From: Mesorhizobium sp. dw_380
GTDB lineage: Bacteria > Pseudomonadota > Alphaproteobacteria > Rhizobiales > Rhizobiaceae
NCBI RefSeq assembly: GCF_018588885.1
Contig: NZ_JAFFIW010000002.1
Span: forward strand, 248,001 to 312,000
DNA: 64,000 bases
Direction: 5' to 3'
Both the position numbers and the translations under genes were made by a program. Numbering within the stretch: position 1 is the stretch's first letter; each line of letters begins with the position of its first letter. Of this stretch, positions 24,321 to 31,875 are shown in pieces. The notes below the pieces were generated by a model that was given only the letters and a program-made list of their open reading frames with translations, did not search any database and was not told where the DNA came from.

Positions 24321-24460
24321 GTGGCGACCATTCAGGACGCCAATGAAATCCTGAGCGACTGGCCGCATGCCAGCCGCGGTCCCTTCCCTTCTATCAGCCC
24401 GCGCGCGAAAAGATCGAGGCGGCGCTGGACAGCAATGCCGGAGTGGCACGCCGGCCTTCT
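24321..24460 (+). pseudogene. Decayed DUF982 copy
   Basis: Frame one reads VATIQDANEILSDWPHASRGP, the usual start of the DUF982 core; one base later the frame that matches the rest reads FYQPAREKIEAALDSNA, the helix with the Ala-Leu-Asp end. A single-base frameshift near 24384 and the loss of the N- and C-terminal parts make it a pseudogene. It follows the intact DUF982 gene by 33 bp, suggesting a tandem duplicate. Confidence 0.5.
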
Positions 24461-24529
24461 GGTCCGCTAGAATCTCGAAGAAGTGGTGGCCGAGTTCCTC
24501 CCGGCCACTCGAATACAAATTGCACCGCA

Positions 24530-24823
24530 TTATTTCGCCGGCGGCTGCACCGGGATTTCGCCAGGCTTGATTACGGGTGTCTTGCCGTCGTCCGGTGCCG
24601 GGGCGGCCATGCCTTGGTCACCCGTAGGCGGCGGCTTCAGCACGCCGCCACACTCGTTAAGCTTCTCCGTCAAATTGCCGCTGCCGGGCTGCTGCTTGGT
24701 GCCCGGATCCGTCTGGGCCCGGCATTTGTCGGACTGCTGGACGAGGTTCTGCTGCTGATCCGTCTGTGCCGCCGCCGGCATCGCCAGCACCAGGGCGCAA
24801 GACGCGATGATGAGAGGTTTCAT
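24530..24823 (-). CDS. Small secreted Pro/Gln-rich protein
   Basis: A 97-residue protein with a signal peptide (KPLIIASCALVLAMPAAAQ, cleavage after AAA). The mature part is polar with a cysteine pair (DKCRAQ and NECGGVLKP) and a proline-rich end (PGEIPVQPPAK). The start follows GGAGAAGGAGGCC, a strong ribosome-binding site. Function unknown; the layout is like the small secreted protein at 9490-9789. Confidence 0.78.
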   Translation of the reverse strand: MKPLIIASCALVLAMPAAAQTDQQQNLVQQSDKCRAQTDPGTKQQPGSGNLTEKLNECGGVLKPPPTGDQGMAAPAPDDGKTPVIKPGEIPVQPPAK

Positions 24824-24954
24824 CTCGGCCTCCTTCTCCTGCACGGCCGCCGCTGCGACCCTGCCTTCCCAAGGACAACGCCCGGCGGTTGAAAAGGTTG
24901 GCGGTTTTGCCCTGCCGCGTGGCAACCATTCCTCTACCTTGGCCGTTGCCAGGA

Positions 24955-25866
24955 ATGTTCGCGGATTTTCAGGCGCTCGAGGTCGACTGCGGCGATGCCG
25001 TCATATTCATTCGCAGCGCCGGCGCTGGTCCGGCGGTGCTGCTCCTGCACGGCTTTCCCCAAACCCATTTGATGTGGCGCGACGTGGCGCCGATCCTGGC
25101 GAAGCGCTTCACAGTCGTATGCGCCGATCTGCGCGGCTACGGCGCCAGTTCCAGCCCGGCTTCGAGCCCCGATCACGCACCCTATGCCAAGCGCGCCATG
25201 GCCGCCGACATGGTGGCCCTGATGTCGAAACTGGGCTTTGGCAGCTTCATGGCCGCGGGCCACGATCGCGGCGGGCGGGTGGCCTATCGCATGGCGCTCG
25301 ATCATCCCGACAGCGTCGAAAAACTCGCCGTTCTGGACATTATCCCCACGGGGGACGCCTGGGATCGTGCCGATGCCAGGCTGGCGCTCGGCTATTGGCC
25401 CTGGTCCTTGCTGGCGCAGCCGGAGCCGCTGCCGGAACGGATCCTGGCGACGGCCGCCGAGGCCATCGTCGAAAACGCCCTGAGCGGCTGGGGGTCGTCG
25501 GCCTCGGTGTTCCCCGAAAGCGTGCGCCAGGCCTATGTCGACGCGTTGCGCGACCCTGCCCATATCCATGCCATCTGCGAGGAATATCGCGCCGCCGCCA
25601 CGCTTGACCGCGCACACGACCAGGCCGACAGGAAAGCCGGACGGACCATCCATTGTCCCGTGCTCGCTTTGTGGAGCGGGCAAGGCGCGCTTGCGCAGTG
25701 GTACGCCGGCGAAGGTGGACCGCTGGCGCTCTGGCGAGGCTGGGCTGCGAATGTGAGCGGCCAGGCAATGCCGGGAGGACATTTCTTTCCCGAGGAGGCG
25801 CCGCAACCGACCGCGCAGGCACTGGCCGCCTTCTTCGGCGAGGCGGCGGAAGCCCCTTTGGAGTAA
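24955..25866 (+). CDS. Alpha/beta hydrolase, haloacetate dehalogenase-like
   Basis: A 303-residue soluble hydrolase of the alpha/beta fold. The oxyanion motif LLLHGFPQTHLMW, the DLRGYGASSSP segment and the nucleophile elbow GHDRGGRVAYRMALDHP with Asp as nucleophile match fluoroacetate/haloacetate dehalogenases and epoxide hydrolases; the catalytic His is in MPGGHFFPEEAP. ATG at 24955 (MFADFQALEV) is chosen over an upstream ATG at 24889, which lies in the region antisense to the secreted protein promoter. True substrate unproven. Confidence 0.88.
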   Translation: MFADFQALEVDCGDAVIFIRSAGAGPAVLLLHGFPQTHLMWRDVAPILAKRFTVVCADLRGYGASSSPASSPDHAPYAKRAMAADMVALMSKLGFGSFMAAGHDRGGRVAYRMALDHPDSVEKLAVLDIIPTGDAWDRADARLALGYWPWSLLAQPEPLPERILATAAEAIVENALSGWGSSASVFPESVRQAYVDALRDPAHIHAICEEYRAAATLDRAHDQADRKAGRTIHCPVLALWSGQGALAQWYAGEGGPLALWRGWAANVSGQAMPGGHFFPEEAPQPTAQALAAFFGEAAEAPLE

Positions 25867-25965
25867 TGCTGGCCGCCACGTGCGATGCGCTGCCTGTCGT
25901 GGAACCGGCGGACAGATGATGGGTTTTGTGGAACAATGCATGCCATCGAAACCAAGAGAACCGTT

Positions 25966-26262
25966 ATGTCCACTCGACTTCGAATCCTGTCGATGGCCTT
26001 GGGCGCCGTGCTCGCGGCGACCGGCCTGGCCGAGGCCCGGCCCGACAGCCGCGCCATGAGTTGCGCCGATATCCGGGCCATGATCCAGAGCCGTCGCGCC
26101 GTGGTGCTGACCACCGGCCCGAACACCTATGACCGTTACGTCAGGCAGTTCGGCAACGAGTGCGACTGGCCGGAAGTGCCGATGTCTGCCTATATACCGG
26201 CTCGCGACGGGCACTGCCCGGTCTATCGCTGCGAAGAGCCGGTCGACAACTTCCCGAATTGA
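25966..26262 (+). CDS. Conserved small secreted protein
   Basis: A 98-residue protein with a signal peptide (RLRILSMALGAVLAATGLAEA). The mature domain, SCADIRAMIQSRRAVVLTTG, PNTYDRYVRQFGNECDWPE and DGHCPVYRCEEP, holds four cysteines likely forming two disulfides, and recurs as a conserved periplasmic protein in rhizobia. No known activity. The stop codon region is repeated 576 bp downstream next to the tRNA gene. Confidence 0.8.
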   Translation: MSTRLRILSMALGAVLAATGLAEARPDSRAMSCADIRAMIQSRRAVVLTTGPNTYDRYVRQFGNECDWPEVPMSAYIPARDGHCPVYRCEEPVDNFPN

Positions 26263-26283
26263 CGAGCCGCCGCACCGGGCCAC
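26254..26283 (+). repeat. 30-bp direct repeat, copy 1
   Basis: CCGAATTGACGAGCCGCCGC and the following bases cover the end of the secreted protein gene; 28 of 30 bases recur at 26830-26859. Together they bracket the 26448-26699 gene. Confidence 0.7.
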
Positions 26284-26447
26284 ACCATCTCTGGTTCGCG
26301 ACACCCAGCTTGAGGTGAATGCCATCAGGGGCGAATTAGCGTGATCTCCTCACGCAAACCTTGTCGCCGATCTCTTTCGCCATATCGAAGGCAGCCTGCC
26401 GGCAGCGCGCCATCCATGCCCCGAAATGTCCATCCAAGGCGTGGAAA

Positions 26448-26699
26448 TCAAAAGCCCAATGTGATCCACGGGTTGGTGTCATATCCGAGACGCGGCTTTA
26501 CCGGCTGCGCGTTGTGGTCTGGCGACGTGGCAGTTCCCGTCAAACCGCAGTCCAACTTTGGAACCGGCTTCGGCTTCTTGGCCGAATGTTTGGTAGAGCA
26601 CAAGGTAGCGGCGTTACTGACTGCCACCTTCTTCTCCTTGGCAACGGCGACACCACTCGCCGCGATCATGACCGCGGCGCAAAACATGACTATTTTCAT
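26448..26699 (-). CDS. Small secreted protein
   Basis: An 83-residue protein with a signal peptide (KIVMFCAAVMIAASGVAVA) and a short basic mature part (KEKKVAVSNAATLCSTKHSA, KKPKPVPKLDCGLTG) with two cysteines. The start follows GGAGGGTGTTCC, a strong ribosome-binding site. It lies in the 546-bp stretch between two direct repeats and may have arrived with it. Function unknown. Confidence 0.75.
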   Translation of the reverse strand: MKIVMFCAAVMIAASGVAVAKEKKVAVSNAATLCSTKHSAKKPKPVPKLDCGLTGTATSPDHNAQPVKPRLGYDTNPWITLGF

Positions 26700-26829
26700 T
26701 GGAACACCCTCCATCGCAGCGTCCCCAGACGTACGCACATGACGTCACGTCATATGTATATTAGCATTGGCGAATATAAAGGAAAGCGTCAAAGCGTAGG
26801 GAACTCGCGAAAGAGCCAAGCGGCTTATT

Positions 26830-26859
26830 CCGAATTGACGGGCCGCCGCACCGGCCCCA
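26830..26859 (+). repeat. 30-bp direct repeat, copy 2
   Basis: Second copy of the sequence at 26254-26283, 16 bp before the tRNA gene. It contains the small dyad GGGCCG/CGGCCC and could act as a terminator or recombination site. Confidence 0.7.
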
Positions 26860-26875
26860 TAACCATCCCAGCTTC

Positions 26876-26949
26876 TCCCGCTTCGTCTAATGGTAGGACA
26901 GCGCCCTTTGAAGGCGTGAATCGTGGTTCGAGCCCATGAGCGGGAACCA
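26876..26949 (+). tRNA. tRNA-Gln (anticodon TTG)
   Basis: A 74-nt cloverleaf can be folded fully: acceptor TCCCGCT/AGCGGGA, D arm GTC/GAC with TAATGGTAG loop, anticodon stem GCGCC/GGCGT with loop CTTTGAA (anticodon TTG), T arm CGTGG/CCATG with loop TTCGAGC, and encoded ACCA end. The first pair T1-A72 fits glutamine identity, but the discriminator base is A rather than the usual G. It may be an accessory tRNA. Confidence 0.92.
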
Positions 26950-27094
26950 GAAAAATCAACAGCTTAGGTATAAGGCGGCTGAAAATGTCGAATATCGGTC
27001 GAATAAACGCCTGCGAATTTGCCTGAACGGCGCTTGATTGCTTTCGGTGGCATTCCTGCGACTATCTGCGACTTAATGCTTTGGGGGGCTTGGC

Positions 27095-27490
27095 ATGCGG
27101 GTAATGCGCCGATTGATTTTCGGCTTGATGTTCACGATCAATATCGCGCTTTTCGTGTGCCTACTCTACCTCTTCATCGGCCGAGGGTACTATGTCGTTT
27201 CAGGCTTCACCTCAGTCGAGGTCGTGACGATCGTTCTGGCTGCGCTCGGCGTAATGTTGACTGCGCTTGGGATTTTTATCGCAATGCTTGCGATCTGGGG
27301 GTATCAGTCGCTGAGAGCCACATCGAGCGAAGTCGCGCGCGCGACCGCCGAGAATCTGGTAAAGTCAGAGCTATCCGCAATGGTGAGCCGTGAGGTTGCG
27401 GATCTAGTGACCTTGAAAAATACGCTAGGGACCACAAGTGGTGACGCGCAGGCGGCGGTAGATAGTCTCGATGGAGACAAAACGGCATGA
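27095..27490 (+). CDS. Membrane protein paired with ImmA/IrrE peptidase
   Basis: A 131-residue inner-membrane protein with two hydrophobic helices (residues 5-27 and 40-70, LAALGVMLTALGIFIAMLAI) and a cytoplasmic helical tail (TAENLVKSELSAMVSREVAD). The start follows GGGGGGCTTGGC. Its stop overlaps the start of the ImmA/IrrE-type peptidase gene (ATGA), so the two proteins are made together; it may be the peptidase's membrane partner or substrate (inference). Codon use is less GC-biased than the surroundings, suggesting acquired DNA. Confidence 0.8.
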   Translation: MRVMRRLIFGLMFTINIALFVCLLYLFIGRGYYVVSGFTSVEVVTIVLAALGVMLTALGIFIAMLAIWGYQSLRATSSEVARATAENLVKSELSAMVSREVADLVTLKNTLGTTSGDAQAAVDSLDGDKTA

Positions 27491-28017
27491 TTAACTATGG
27501 AGACGTGAACGCTATCGTTCAAAAATACGCTCTGGTCGCTCCGGTCGATGTGAAGGCAATCATCAGTGAAATCGGGCTTACCTATGTTGAGCGCGATATG
27601 CCTGAAGGCGAGTCTGGCTACATCGAATACGACGGGTGGCATTGCACTATAGCAGTCAACGCACATGAAGGCCCCCAACGCAAACGTTTCACTGCCGCTC
27701 ATGAGCTTGGGCACTTCATGATGCATCGTGACCTACTCAAGGAACACCGGCATTTGGACCGTCTCTTCGACGAGGCCGCCAATCGTAATACTGCTCGCCC
27801 ACTTGATTACCATCACGAGGTACAGGCCAATCAATTTGCGTCCAGCTTGCTAATGCCGAAAGCCACCATAAAGCGGCTGCTGCATGAGGGGATCAACACG
27901 ATCCAAGCTCTTGCCCTGAAGTTTGACGTCTCGAAATTGGCAATGGAGTATCGGCTTAAGACGCTCGGAATGCTTGGAGAGGTGTCGGACGCTCGGGAGA
28001 CGACAGCCGCAGAATGA
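27487..28017 (+). CDS. ImmA/IrrE family metallo-endopeptidase
   Basis: A 176-residue zinc peptidase of the M78 family. The motif AAHELGHFMMH (HExxH, residues 72-76) and the third ligand region YHHEVQANQFASSLLMP (Glu111) are intact. Family members cleave repressor or antitoxin proteins in response to damage or phage, as ImmA does in ICEBs1. Here it follows a membrane protein by an ATGA overlap, and an HTH regulator is encoded about 200 bp downstream, a possible but unproven target. Confidence 0.92.
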   Translation: MINYGDVNAIVQKYALVAPVDVKAIISEIGLTYVERDMPEGESGYIEYDGWHCTIAVNAHEGPQRKRFTAAHELGHFMMHRDLLKEHRHLDRLFDEAANRNTARPLDYHHEVQANQFASSLLMPKATIKRLLHEGINTIQALALKFDVSKLAMEYRLKTLGMLGEVSDARETTAAE

Positions 28018-28018
28018 A

Positions 28019-28048
28019 AAGCCCGCCACCGTGAGGCAGCGGGCGCTA
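28019..28048. terminator. Terminator-like hairpin
   Basis: GCCCGC/GCGGGC stem (28021-28026 with 28039-28044) directly after the ImmA/IrrE gene stop; on the minus strand it is followed by TTTT. Confidence 0.5.
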
Positions 28049-28214
28049 GTTCGGGAGGAAATGCGGTCAAGGGGGCGTCCCCTTTGCCCCGTTGACAACG
28101 GTACGCCTCGCTTAACTGGATAATAAGCGCGCGCCGGTTGAAGCACTGCATATTCGAGTTGTGTGACTTTTCTGCCACAGAGATAGCACTTGATCAGCCT
28201 AGCGGCACCAGCAG

Positions 28215-28466
28215 ATGAAGCACCGCAAGGAACGCCTTTCGCTTGTCAGGCGTGCCGCCAGGGCTTTGCTCGGGCTTTGGCAAAGCGAGTTGGCCATAGC
28301 TGCGTCGATATCAGTCGCGACGCTTCGACGGATGGAAGCGAGCGAGTCTGCCGCTGTTGGGCTTACCAATAATGTAGCGGCGGTGCGACGAACCCTCGAA
28401 GCGGCCGGTGTCGAGTTCATCCCCGAGAATGGCGGCGGCGCTGGCGTGAGGCTTAGGAAGGCTTAG
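28215..28466 (+). CDS. XRE-like helix-turn-helix protein
   Basis: An 83-residue DNA-binding protein. The N-terminal two-thirds is a helix-turn-helix (ARALLGLWQSELAIAASIS, VATLRRMEASESAAVG), and the C-terminus VRRTLEAAGVEFIPENGGGAGVRLRKA is the standard ending of many small alphaproteobacterial regulators of this group. It may regulate the neighbouring genes; the ImmA/IrrE peptidase upstream is a possible partner. Its 3' end overlaps a small minus-strand gene by 14 bp. Confidence 0.8.
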   Translation: MKHRKERLSLVRRAARALLGLWQSELAIAASISVATLRRMEASESAAVGLTNNVAAVRRTLEAAGVEFIPENGGGAGVRLRKA

Positions 28467-28620
28467 GCTCAGGAGGTGGCACGTTCGGGTGTGGGCAATC
28501 AGGCTTTTCGGCACACGGAGAGGGCCGATCGCCCACGCCGCCATACCGTTCCACGAGTTTTGCGAATCCGTAGGCGAAGGCGAAAAGAAGCGCCAGGACA
28601 ACCGCTATTCGAATGGCCAT
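28453..28620 (-). CDS. 55-residue membrane-anchored proline-rich peptide
   Basis: A short frame starting MAIRIAVVLALLFAFAYGFA, a clear membrane or signal segment, followed by KLVERYGGVGDRPSPCAEKP and a tail with a second cysteine and PPPEPKPS. The two cysteines could pair in the periplasm. Ribosome-binding sequence is weak. The hydrophobic N-terminus followed by a Pro-rich tail is unlikely by chance. Function unknown. Confidence 0.5.
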   Translation of the reverse strand: MAIRIAVVLALLFAFAYGFAKLVERYGGVGDRPSPCAEKPDCPHPNVPPPEPKPS

Positions 28621-28795
28621 AGGGGATTGTAGCAGGATCCCGCATCCTTAGATGCTGTCGAAACAACAAGATGTAGGTAGGTTCGGCGTTATATCGTTTT
28701 ACGCAATCCCCAGTTGCTAGACTCGCGCGGCAGCCGGCATCTAATTTTACCTCAGGCGGAGAGGGAAAAGGTCGCGAACTGGGAGGAATTCGACC

Positions 28796-28999
28796 ATGGA
28801 TTACGATTTCGACGCCGGCACTCAACCAGAAAATCAGCCTTACGAAGTCACTTCATTCGCAAGAAAGCATGGCCTGACGATACCGGCTGCGGACGCGGTT
28901 CTTTTCGCCAAGGGTCCGTCTCGGGAGGCATGCGATGCCGCCGCACTGGCGTTCCTCTGTGCCATTGCCGCACAGGCCAAGAAACAGTCGGCGCGCTAG
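28796..28999 (+). CDS. DUF3606-like protein
   Basis: A 67-residue protein whose core PYEVTSFARKHGLTIPAADA and VLFAKGPSREACDAAAL matches DUF3606 (compare the gene at 22979-23158), though the N-terminus MDYDFDAGTQPENQ differs. The ATG follows GGGAGGAATTCGACC, an excellent ribosome-binding site. Function unknown. Confidence 0.72.
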   Translation: MDYDFDAGTQPENQPYEVTSFARKHGLTIPAADAVLFAKGPSREACDAAALAFLCAIAAQAKKQSAR

Positions 29000-29023
29000 C
29001 CGTTCCGTGATCTGACCGGGTGC

Positions 29024-29054
29024 AAAAAATGGCCCGTTACGGTGTAGCGGGCCA
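29024..29054 (-). terminator. Rho-independent terminator
   Basis: Stem TGGCCCG/CGGGCCA (29030-29036, 29048-29054), on the minus strand followed by TTTTTT. It lies 32 bp past the stop of the 42-residue gene at 29086-29214 and supports its transcription. Confidence 0.7.
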
Positions 29055-29085
29055 GGAGACAGGGAAAGGATAATTCGGGCGTTGG

Positions 29086-29214
29086 TCAGCCACCCATCTT
29101 CTTCGCCATCGCGCAGAATTCTGCATGCGACTTGTTGAGCGTGGTATCGCCGCAGTCTTTGAACACCGCCTCGAACACGCTCACGATGTAGGTTGTGGCC
29201 GGCTTGTCGGCCAT
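29086..29214 (-). CDS. Hypothetical 42-residue protein
   Basis: A small protein MADKPATTYIVSVFEAVFKD and CGDTTLNKSHAEFCAMAKKMGG with two cysteines. ATG follows GGGGAAGAG. The frame extends further upstream but only through a region containing a terminator hairpin. Support comes from the good ribosome-binding site and the terminator just downstream. Function unknown. Confidence 0.55.
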   Translation of the reverse strand: MADKPATTYIVSVFEAVFKDCGDTTLNKSHAEFCAMAKKMGG

Positions 29215-29240
29215 CTCTTCCCCAGAGGAAAGATTTGAAA

Positions 29241-29268
29241 GCCCGCGCCTCTGGCGGAGGACGCGGGC
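29241..29268 (-). terminator. Terminator hairpin
   Basis: Stem GCCCGCG/CGCGGGC around a 14-base loop, on the minus strand followed by TTTC. It lies between two minus-strand frames and would end the 29350-29571 gene. Confidence 0.5.
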
Positions 29269-29349
29269 CGATCGAAGGTCCGATCTTCGGCAGGCGATGG
29301 AGGGCACCACCTGCCGCATGCATCAATCTTTAGAGCCGCTAATGTTCCG

Positions 29350-29571
29350 TCAAGTCGGCTCTGGTTTGCAAATCGGCTCTGGCTTGTCACGGTCGAAAGT
29401 CGGGTTCCAGTCACGATTGCGCTCCCGCTGATGACCTTCGTAATCCGGGATGCATGTGAAGAACACCGGCCGGCGGTCGCGTCCAGCGGCCTCGCATGCC
29501 GAGCAGATGAACAGCCCGACTAGATTCTGGTGCATCGAACCATGATCCGGCCCGATGGCTTTTGAAACCAT
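29350..29571 (-). CDS. Hypothetical 73-residue protein with CxxC
   Basis: A polar protein starting MVSKAIGPDHGSMHQNLVGL with FICSACEAAGRDRRPVFFTC and a charged tail (HQRERNRDWNPTFDRDKPEP). The CSAC motif and third cysteine could bind zinc. A downstream terminator supports it, but there is no family match and no clear ribosome-binding site. Confidence 0.4.
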   Translation of the reverse strand: MVSKAIGPDHGSMHQNLVGLFICSACEAAGRDRRPVFFTCIPDYEGHQRERNRDWNPTFDRDKPEPICKPEPT

Positions 29572-29616
29572 GCGCCGCCACAAGCGTTCTATGTTCGCAA
29601 TGTTGTAGAGGCTCCG

Positions 29617-29862
29617 ATGCAAACTGCATGGTTTTCAAGGCCCGTCATGGTTTCGGTCGGCGTGGCCGGTGCCACCCGCAATTTGACCAACACACAGGAG
29701 GCCATCGAATTGCTGACGACACATTGGCGTGACGCCGGCAGCCCGAAGCACCAGTCCGCGCTGCGCGCCTGCCGTCGGGCGACGAGCGGCGACGTCTCTC
29801 CCGATACCGCCAGGGAGGCTTTTGTCGAGGCCGCGCGCGAGGCGCATATCCTGGTGGAGTGA
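29617..29862 (+). CDS. DUF982 protein
   Basis: An 81-residue DUF982 member: FSRPVMVSVGVAGATRNLTN, TQEAIELLTTHWRDAGSPKH, the conserved Cys in ALRACRRATSG, and TAREAFVEAAREAHILVE. GAGG lies 5 bp before the ATG. It is the second intact member of the family in the window (the first at 24039-24287). Function unknown. Confidence 0.85.
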   Translation: MQTAWFSRPVMVSVGVAGATRNLTNTQEAIELLTTHWRDAGSPKHQSALRACRRATSGDVSPDTAREAFVEAAREAHILVE

Positions 29863-30084
29863 GTTCTCCCGGCTCCGAAACATCGTTCGGCGCAGCCGTC
29901 GCGGTCTCCGGGCGCGCAATGCCGGCCCAGCTTCGCTCCTTCCAACCAGCCTTCGCAAGGTTGGTCACGGACTGTTGCCGTTGTTCACAATTTCGTGACT
30001 AATGGAACCGCCTGAAACCACAGGCGTTTTTTCTGCAGACGCCGTTTTTGCGGACGTTTGTAAGGCAACATCAGGAGGCGTTTT

Positions 30085-30318
30085 ATGCGCATCATGAACC
30101 TGGTCACCTTGGCGCTTATCATCCTTGGCGGCTTGAACTGGCTGGCCATGGGCTTGATAGGCCTCGACGTGATCGGCACGGTCTTTGGGGGAGCCACCCC
30201 GGCTCGCCTTGCCTATGTGATCATCGGTCTTGCAGCCATATGGCAGCTGATGCCGGGCTTCCAGAGCTTGACGGTTGGAGAAGTCGATGCCGAAAGGCAT
30301 CTCCGTCATCATTCGTGA
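30085..30318 (+). CDS. DUF378 membrane protein
   Basis: A 77-residue membrane protein of the DUF378 family: LVTLALIILGGLNWLAMGLI, GLDVIGTVFGG, then ARLAYVIIGLAAIWQL, with two membrane helices and the typical GGLNW motif. The C-terminal extension (DAERHLRHHS) is His-rich. The ATG follows AGGAGGCG. Function unknown. Confidence 0.9.
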   Translation: MRIMNLVTLALIILGGLNWLAMGLIGLDVIGTVFGGATPARLAYVIIGLAAIWQLMPGFQSLTVGEVDAERHLRHHS

Positions 30319-30327
30319 TCGTTAACC

Positions 30328-30352
30328 GGGGCGGCGGAAAGCCCGCCGCCCC
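30328..30352 (+). terminator. Terminator hairpin after DUF378 gene
   Basis: A 10-bp stem GGGGCGGCGG/CCGCCGCCCC with loop AAAGC, 10 bp past the stop codon. Confidence 0.6.
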
Positions 30353-30397
30353 GCCTCAGTATAAGGGTCGGATCCTTCGACGGATGCGCTCCAGATC

Positions 30398-30482
30398 TCT
30401 TTTGTTTTGACGCAATTCCCAAGGGAAAGCGCTATGCGCTTTCCCGGGAAAACCGTTTCACACTTTTCCTGGAATTGCTCTA
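30398..30482 (-). repeat. Dispersed palindromic repeat, copy A (supplies kinase stop codon)
   Basis: On the minus strand it begins TAGAGCAATTCCAGG, continues AAAAGTGTGAAACGGTTTTC, holds an inner GGGAAAGCGC/GCGCTTTCCC dyad, and ends GGGAATTGCGTCAAAACAAA. The first 36 bases are identical to the repeat at 55898-55947, and in both places the TAG is the stop codon of the adjoining minus-strand gene. Confidence 0.8.
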
Positions 30483-31541
30483 ACTGCCGAAGCCCAAAGC
30501 CGCGCCATCGTCTTCGCCACCGGCTTGCGGCACGATGATCGATGCCAGCGGCGCGTCGAGGCGCCAGCTGAGATGACCGGGCGACCGTTCCAGGACGGCT
30601 GAGCCGCCCAGCGACTGCGGCGCCACGCGCTGCAGGACGACGGTGCCGAAACCCTTGCGCGCGATCTGCTCGCCCTTGTCGCCAGGACGGGGCAATGATG
30701 TCTCCTCCCAAAGCAGCTGGAATTCACGCCCGCCGACGGCACCCGAACCGATTTTCCAAGTGATCTCGACCCGGCCGGCGTCGCTGGCGAGCGCGCCATA
30801 TTTGGACGAGTTCGTGCCGAGCTCGTGGAAGGCCATGCCGAGGTTCTGCACCGCATTCGACTGCAGCGTCAGGACAGGACCCGAAAGCAGGATCTGCTCC
30901 TCACGGCCGAACGGCTTCAAATGTTCCTGGATCAGGTCGAAGAGGCTGGCCCCCGCCCACTCCGAGGTGACAAGCAGATCGTGCGACCGCGACAGCGCCA
31001 TGATGCGGGCGCGGATCAGTTCCTCGAACTCATAGGGATCGCTCGAGCGCTTGCTCGTCTCCCTGACCATCGACAGGATGACCGCGAACTGGTTCTTGAC
31101 GCGATGGTTGACCTCCCTCATCAGCAGCCTGATCCGCCGCTCGCTTTCCTTGGCGGCGGAAATATCGCGGGCTATCTGCGACGCGCCGATGATCTCGCCA
31201 CCTTCGCTCTTGATCGGTGAGACCGTAAGCGAGACGGAAATGAGCATGCCATCCTTACGCTTTCGCGTCGTCTCATAGCTCGCCACTCGGTCGCCGCTGC
31301 GAACCTTGGTGATGATCTCGGTCTCCTCGCTCTTGAGGTGATCGGGAATGAGCATGAGGATGGACTGGCCGATAGCCTCCTCGGCGCTGTAGCCGAACAT
31401 GCGTTCCGCCGCCTGGTTCCAGCTTTGGATGATGCTGTTCAGGTCCTTGCTGATGATGGCGTCGAAAGAGGAATCGACGATTGCAGCGAGGCGCGCGTCG
31501 GCGGTTGCCCCATGTTTGTCACCGCCGTCTATGTCGATCAT
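30480..31541 (-). CDS. PAS-domain HWE-family sensor histidine kinase
   Basis: A 353-residue soluble sensor kinase. An N-terminal PAS domain (about residues 15-130, with IIQSWNQAAERMFGYSAEEA) is followed by an HWE-type H-box REVNHRVKNQFAVI with the phospho-accepting His146, the N-box HELGTNSSKYGAL (239-251) and the W-x-E motif LWEE (278-280). HWE kinases are common in rhizobia and control general stress or light responses. No partner response regulator is adjacent. The stop codon is provided by a dispersed repeat. Confidence 0.93.
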   Translation of the reverse strand: MIDIDGGDKHGATADARLAAIVDSSFDAIISKDLNSIIQSWNQAAERMFGYSAEEAIGQSILMLIPDHLKSEETEIITKVRSGDRVASYETTRKRKDGMLISVSLTVSPIKSEGGEIIGASQIARDISAAKESERRIRLLMREVNHRVKNQFAVILSMVRETSKRSSDPYEFEELIRARIMALSRSHDLLVTSEWAGASLFDLIQEHLKPFGREEQILLSGPVLTLQSNAVQNLGMAFHELGTNSSKYGALASDAGRVEITWKIGSGAVGGREFQLLWEETSLPRPGDKGEQIARKGFGTVVLQRVAPQSLGGSAVLERSPGHLSWRLDAPLASIIVPQAGGEDDGAALGFGS

Positions 31542-31632
31542 CGCCGCTCGTAATTCCAGTTTCCCAATCAGATAAGGCGCAAGCGGTTCAAGGCAATCGC
31601 CGGTGTGAAGATTACGGCGCCGGGCGAACGGT

Positions 31633-31875
31633 TCACTCCGGTCGGTCAGGCGATTTCTTGCCGTTGCCGTCGGGCATGATCACCCCGAACTCCTGCGATT
31701 TCGCACCAAGCTCCGCCGTCAGGAAGCCTTCCGAGGCTAGACCGCGGCGAAGCAGTTCCCGCACCGCGGCCGAGCGGCTGGGCATGCGCTTGTCGAAACG
31801 CCAGTTTTCCAGGGCCGCGAGTTCATCATGGGTGAGCATGATCTGCAGTCGTTCCGGTCGTTCCAGTTCAGCCAT
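31633..31875 (-). CDS. Ribbon-helix-helix protein
   Basis: An 80-residue protein with a ribbon-helix-helix-like core: LQIMLTHDELAALENWRFDK, MPSRSAAVRELLRRGLA. The strand plus two helices match small DNA-binding proteins of this class. The start MAELERPERLQ follows GGAGGCGCAC. It may regulate itself; no toxin partner is adjacent. Confidence 0.75.
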   Translation of the reverse strand: MAELERPERLQIMLTHDELAALENWRFDKRMPSRSAAVRELLRRGLASEGFLTAELGAKSQEFGVIMPDGNGKKSPDRPE

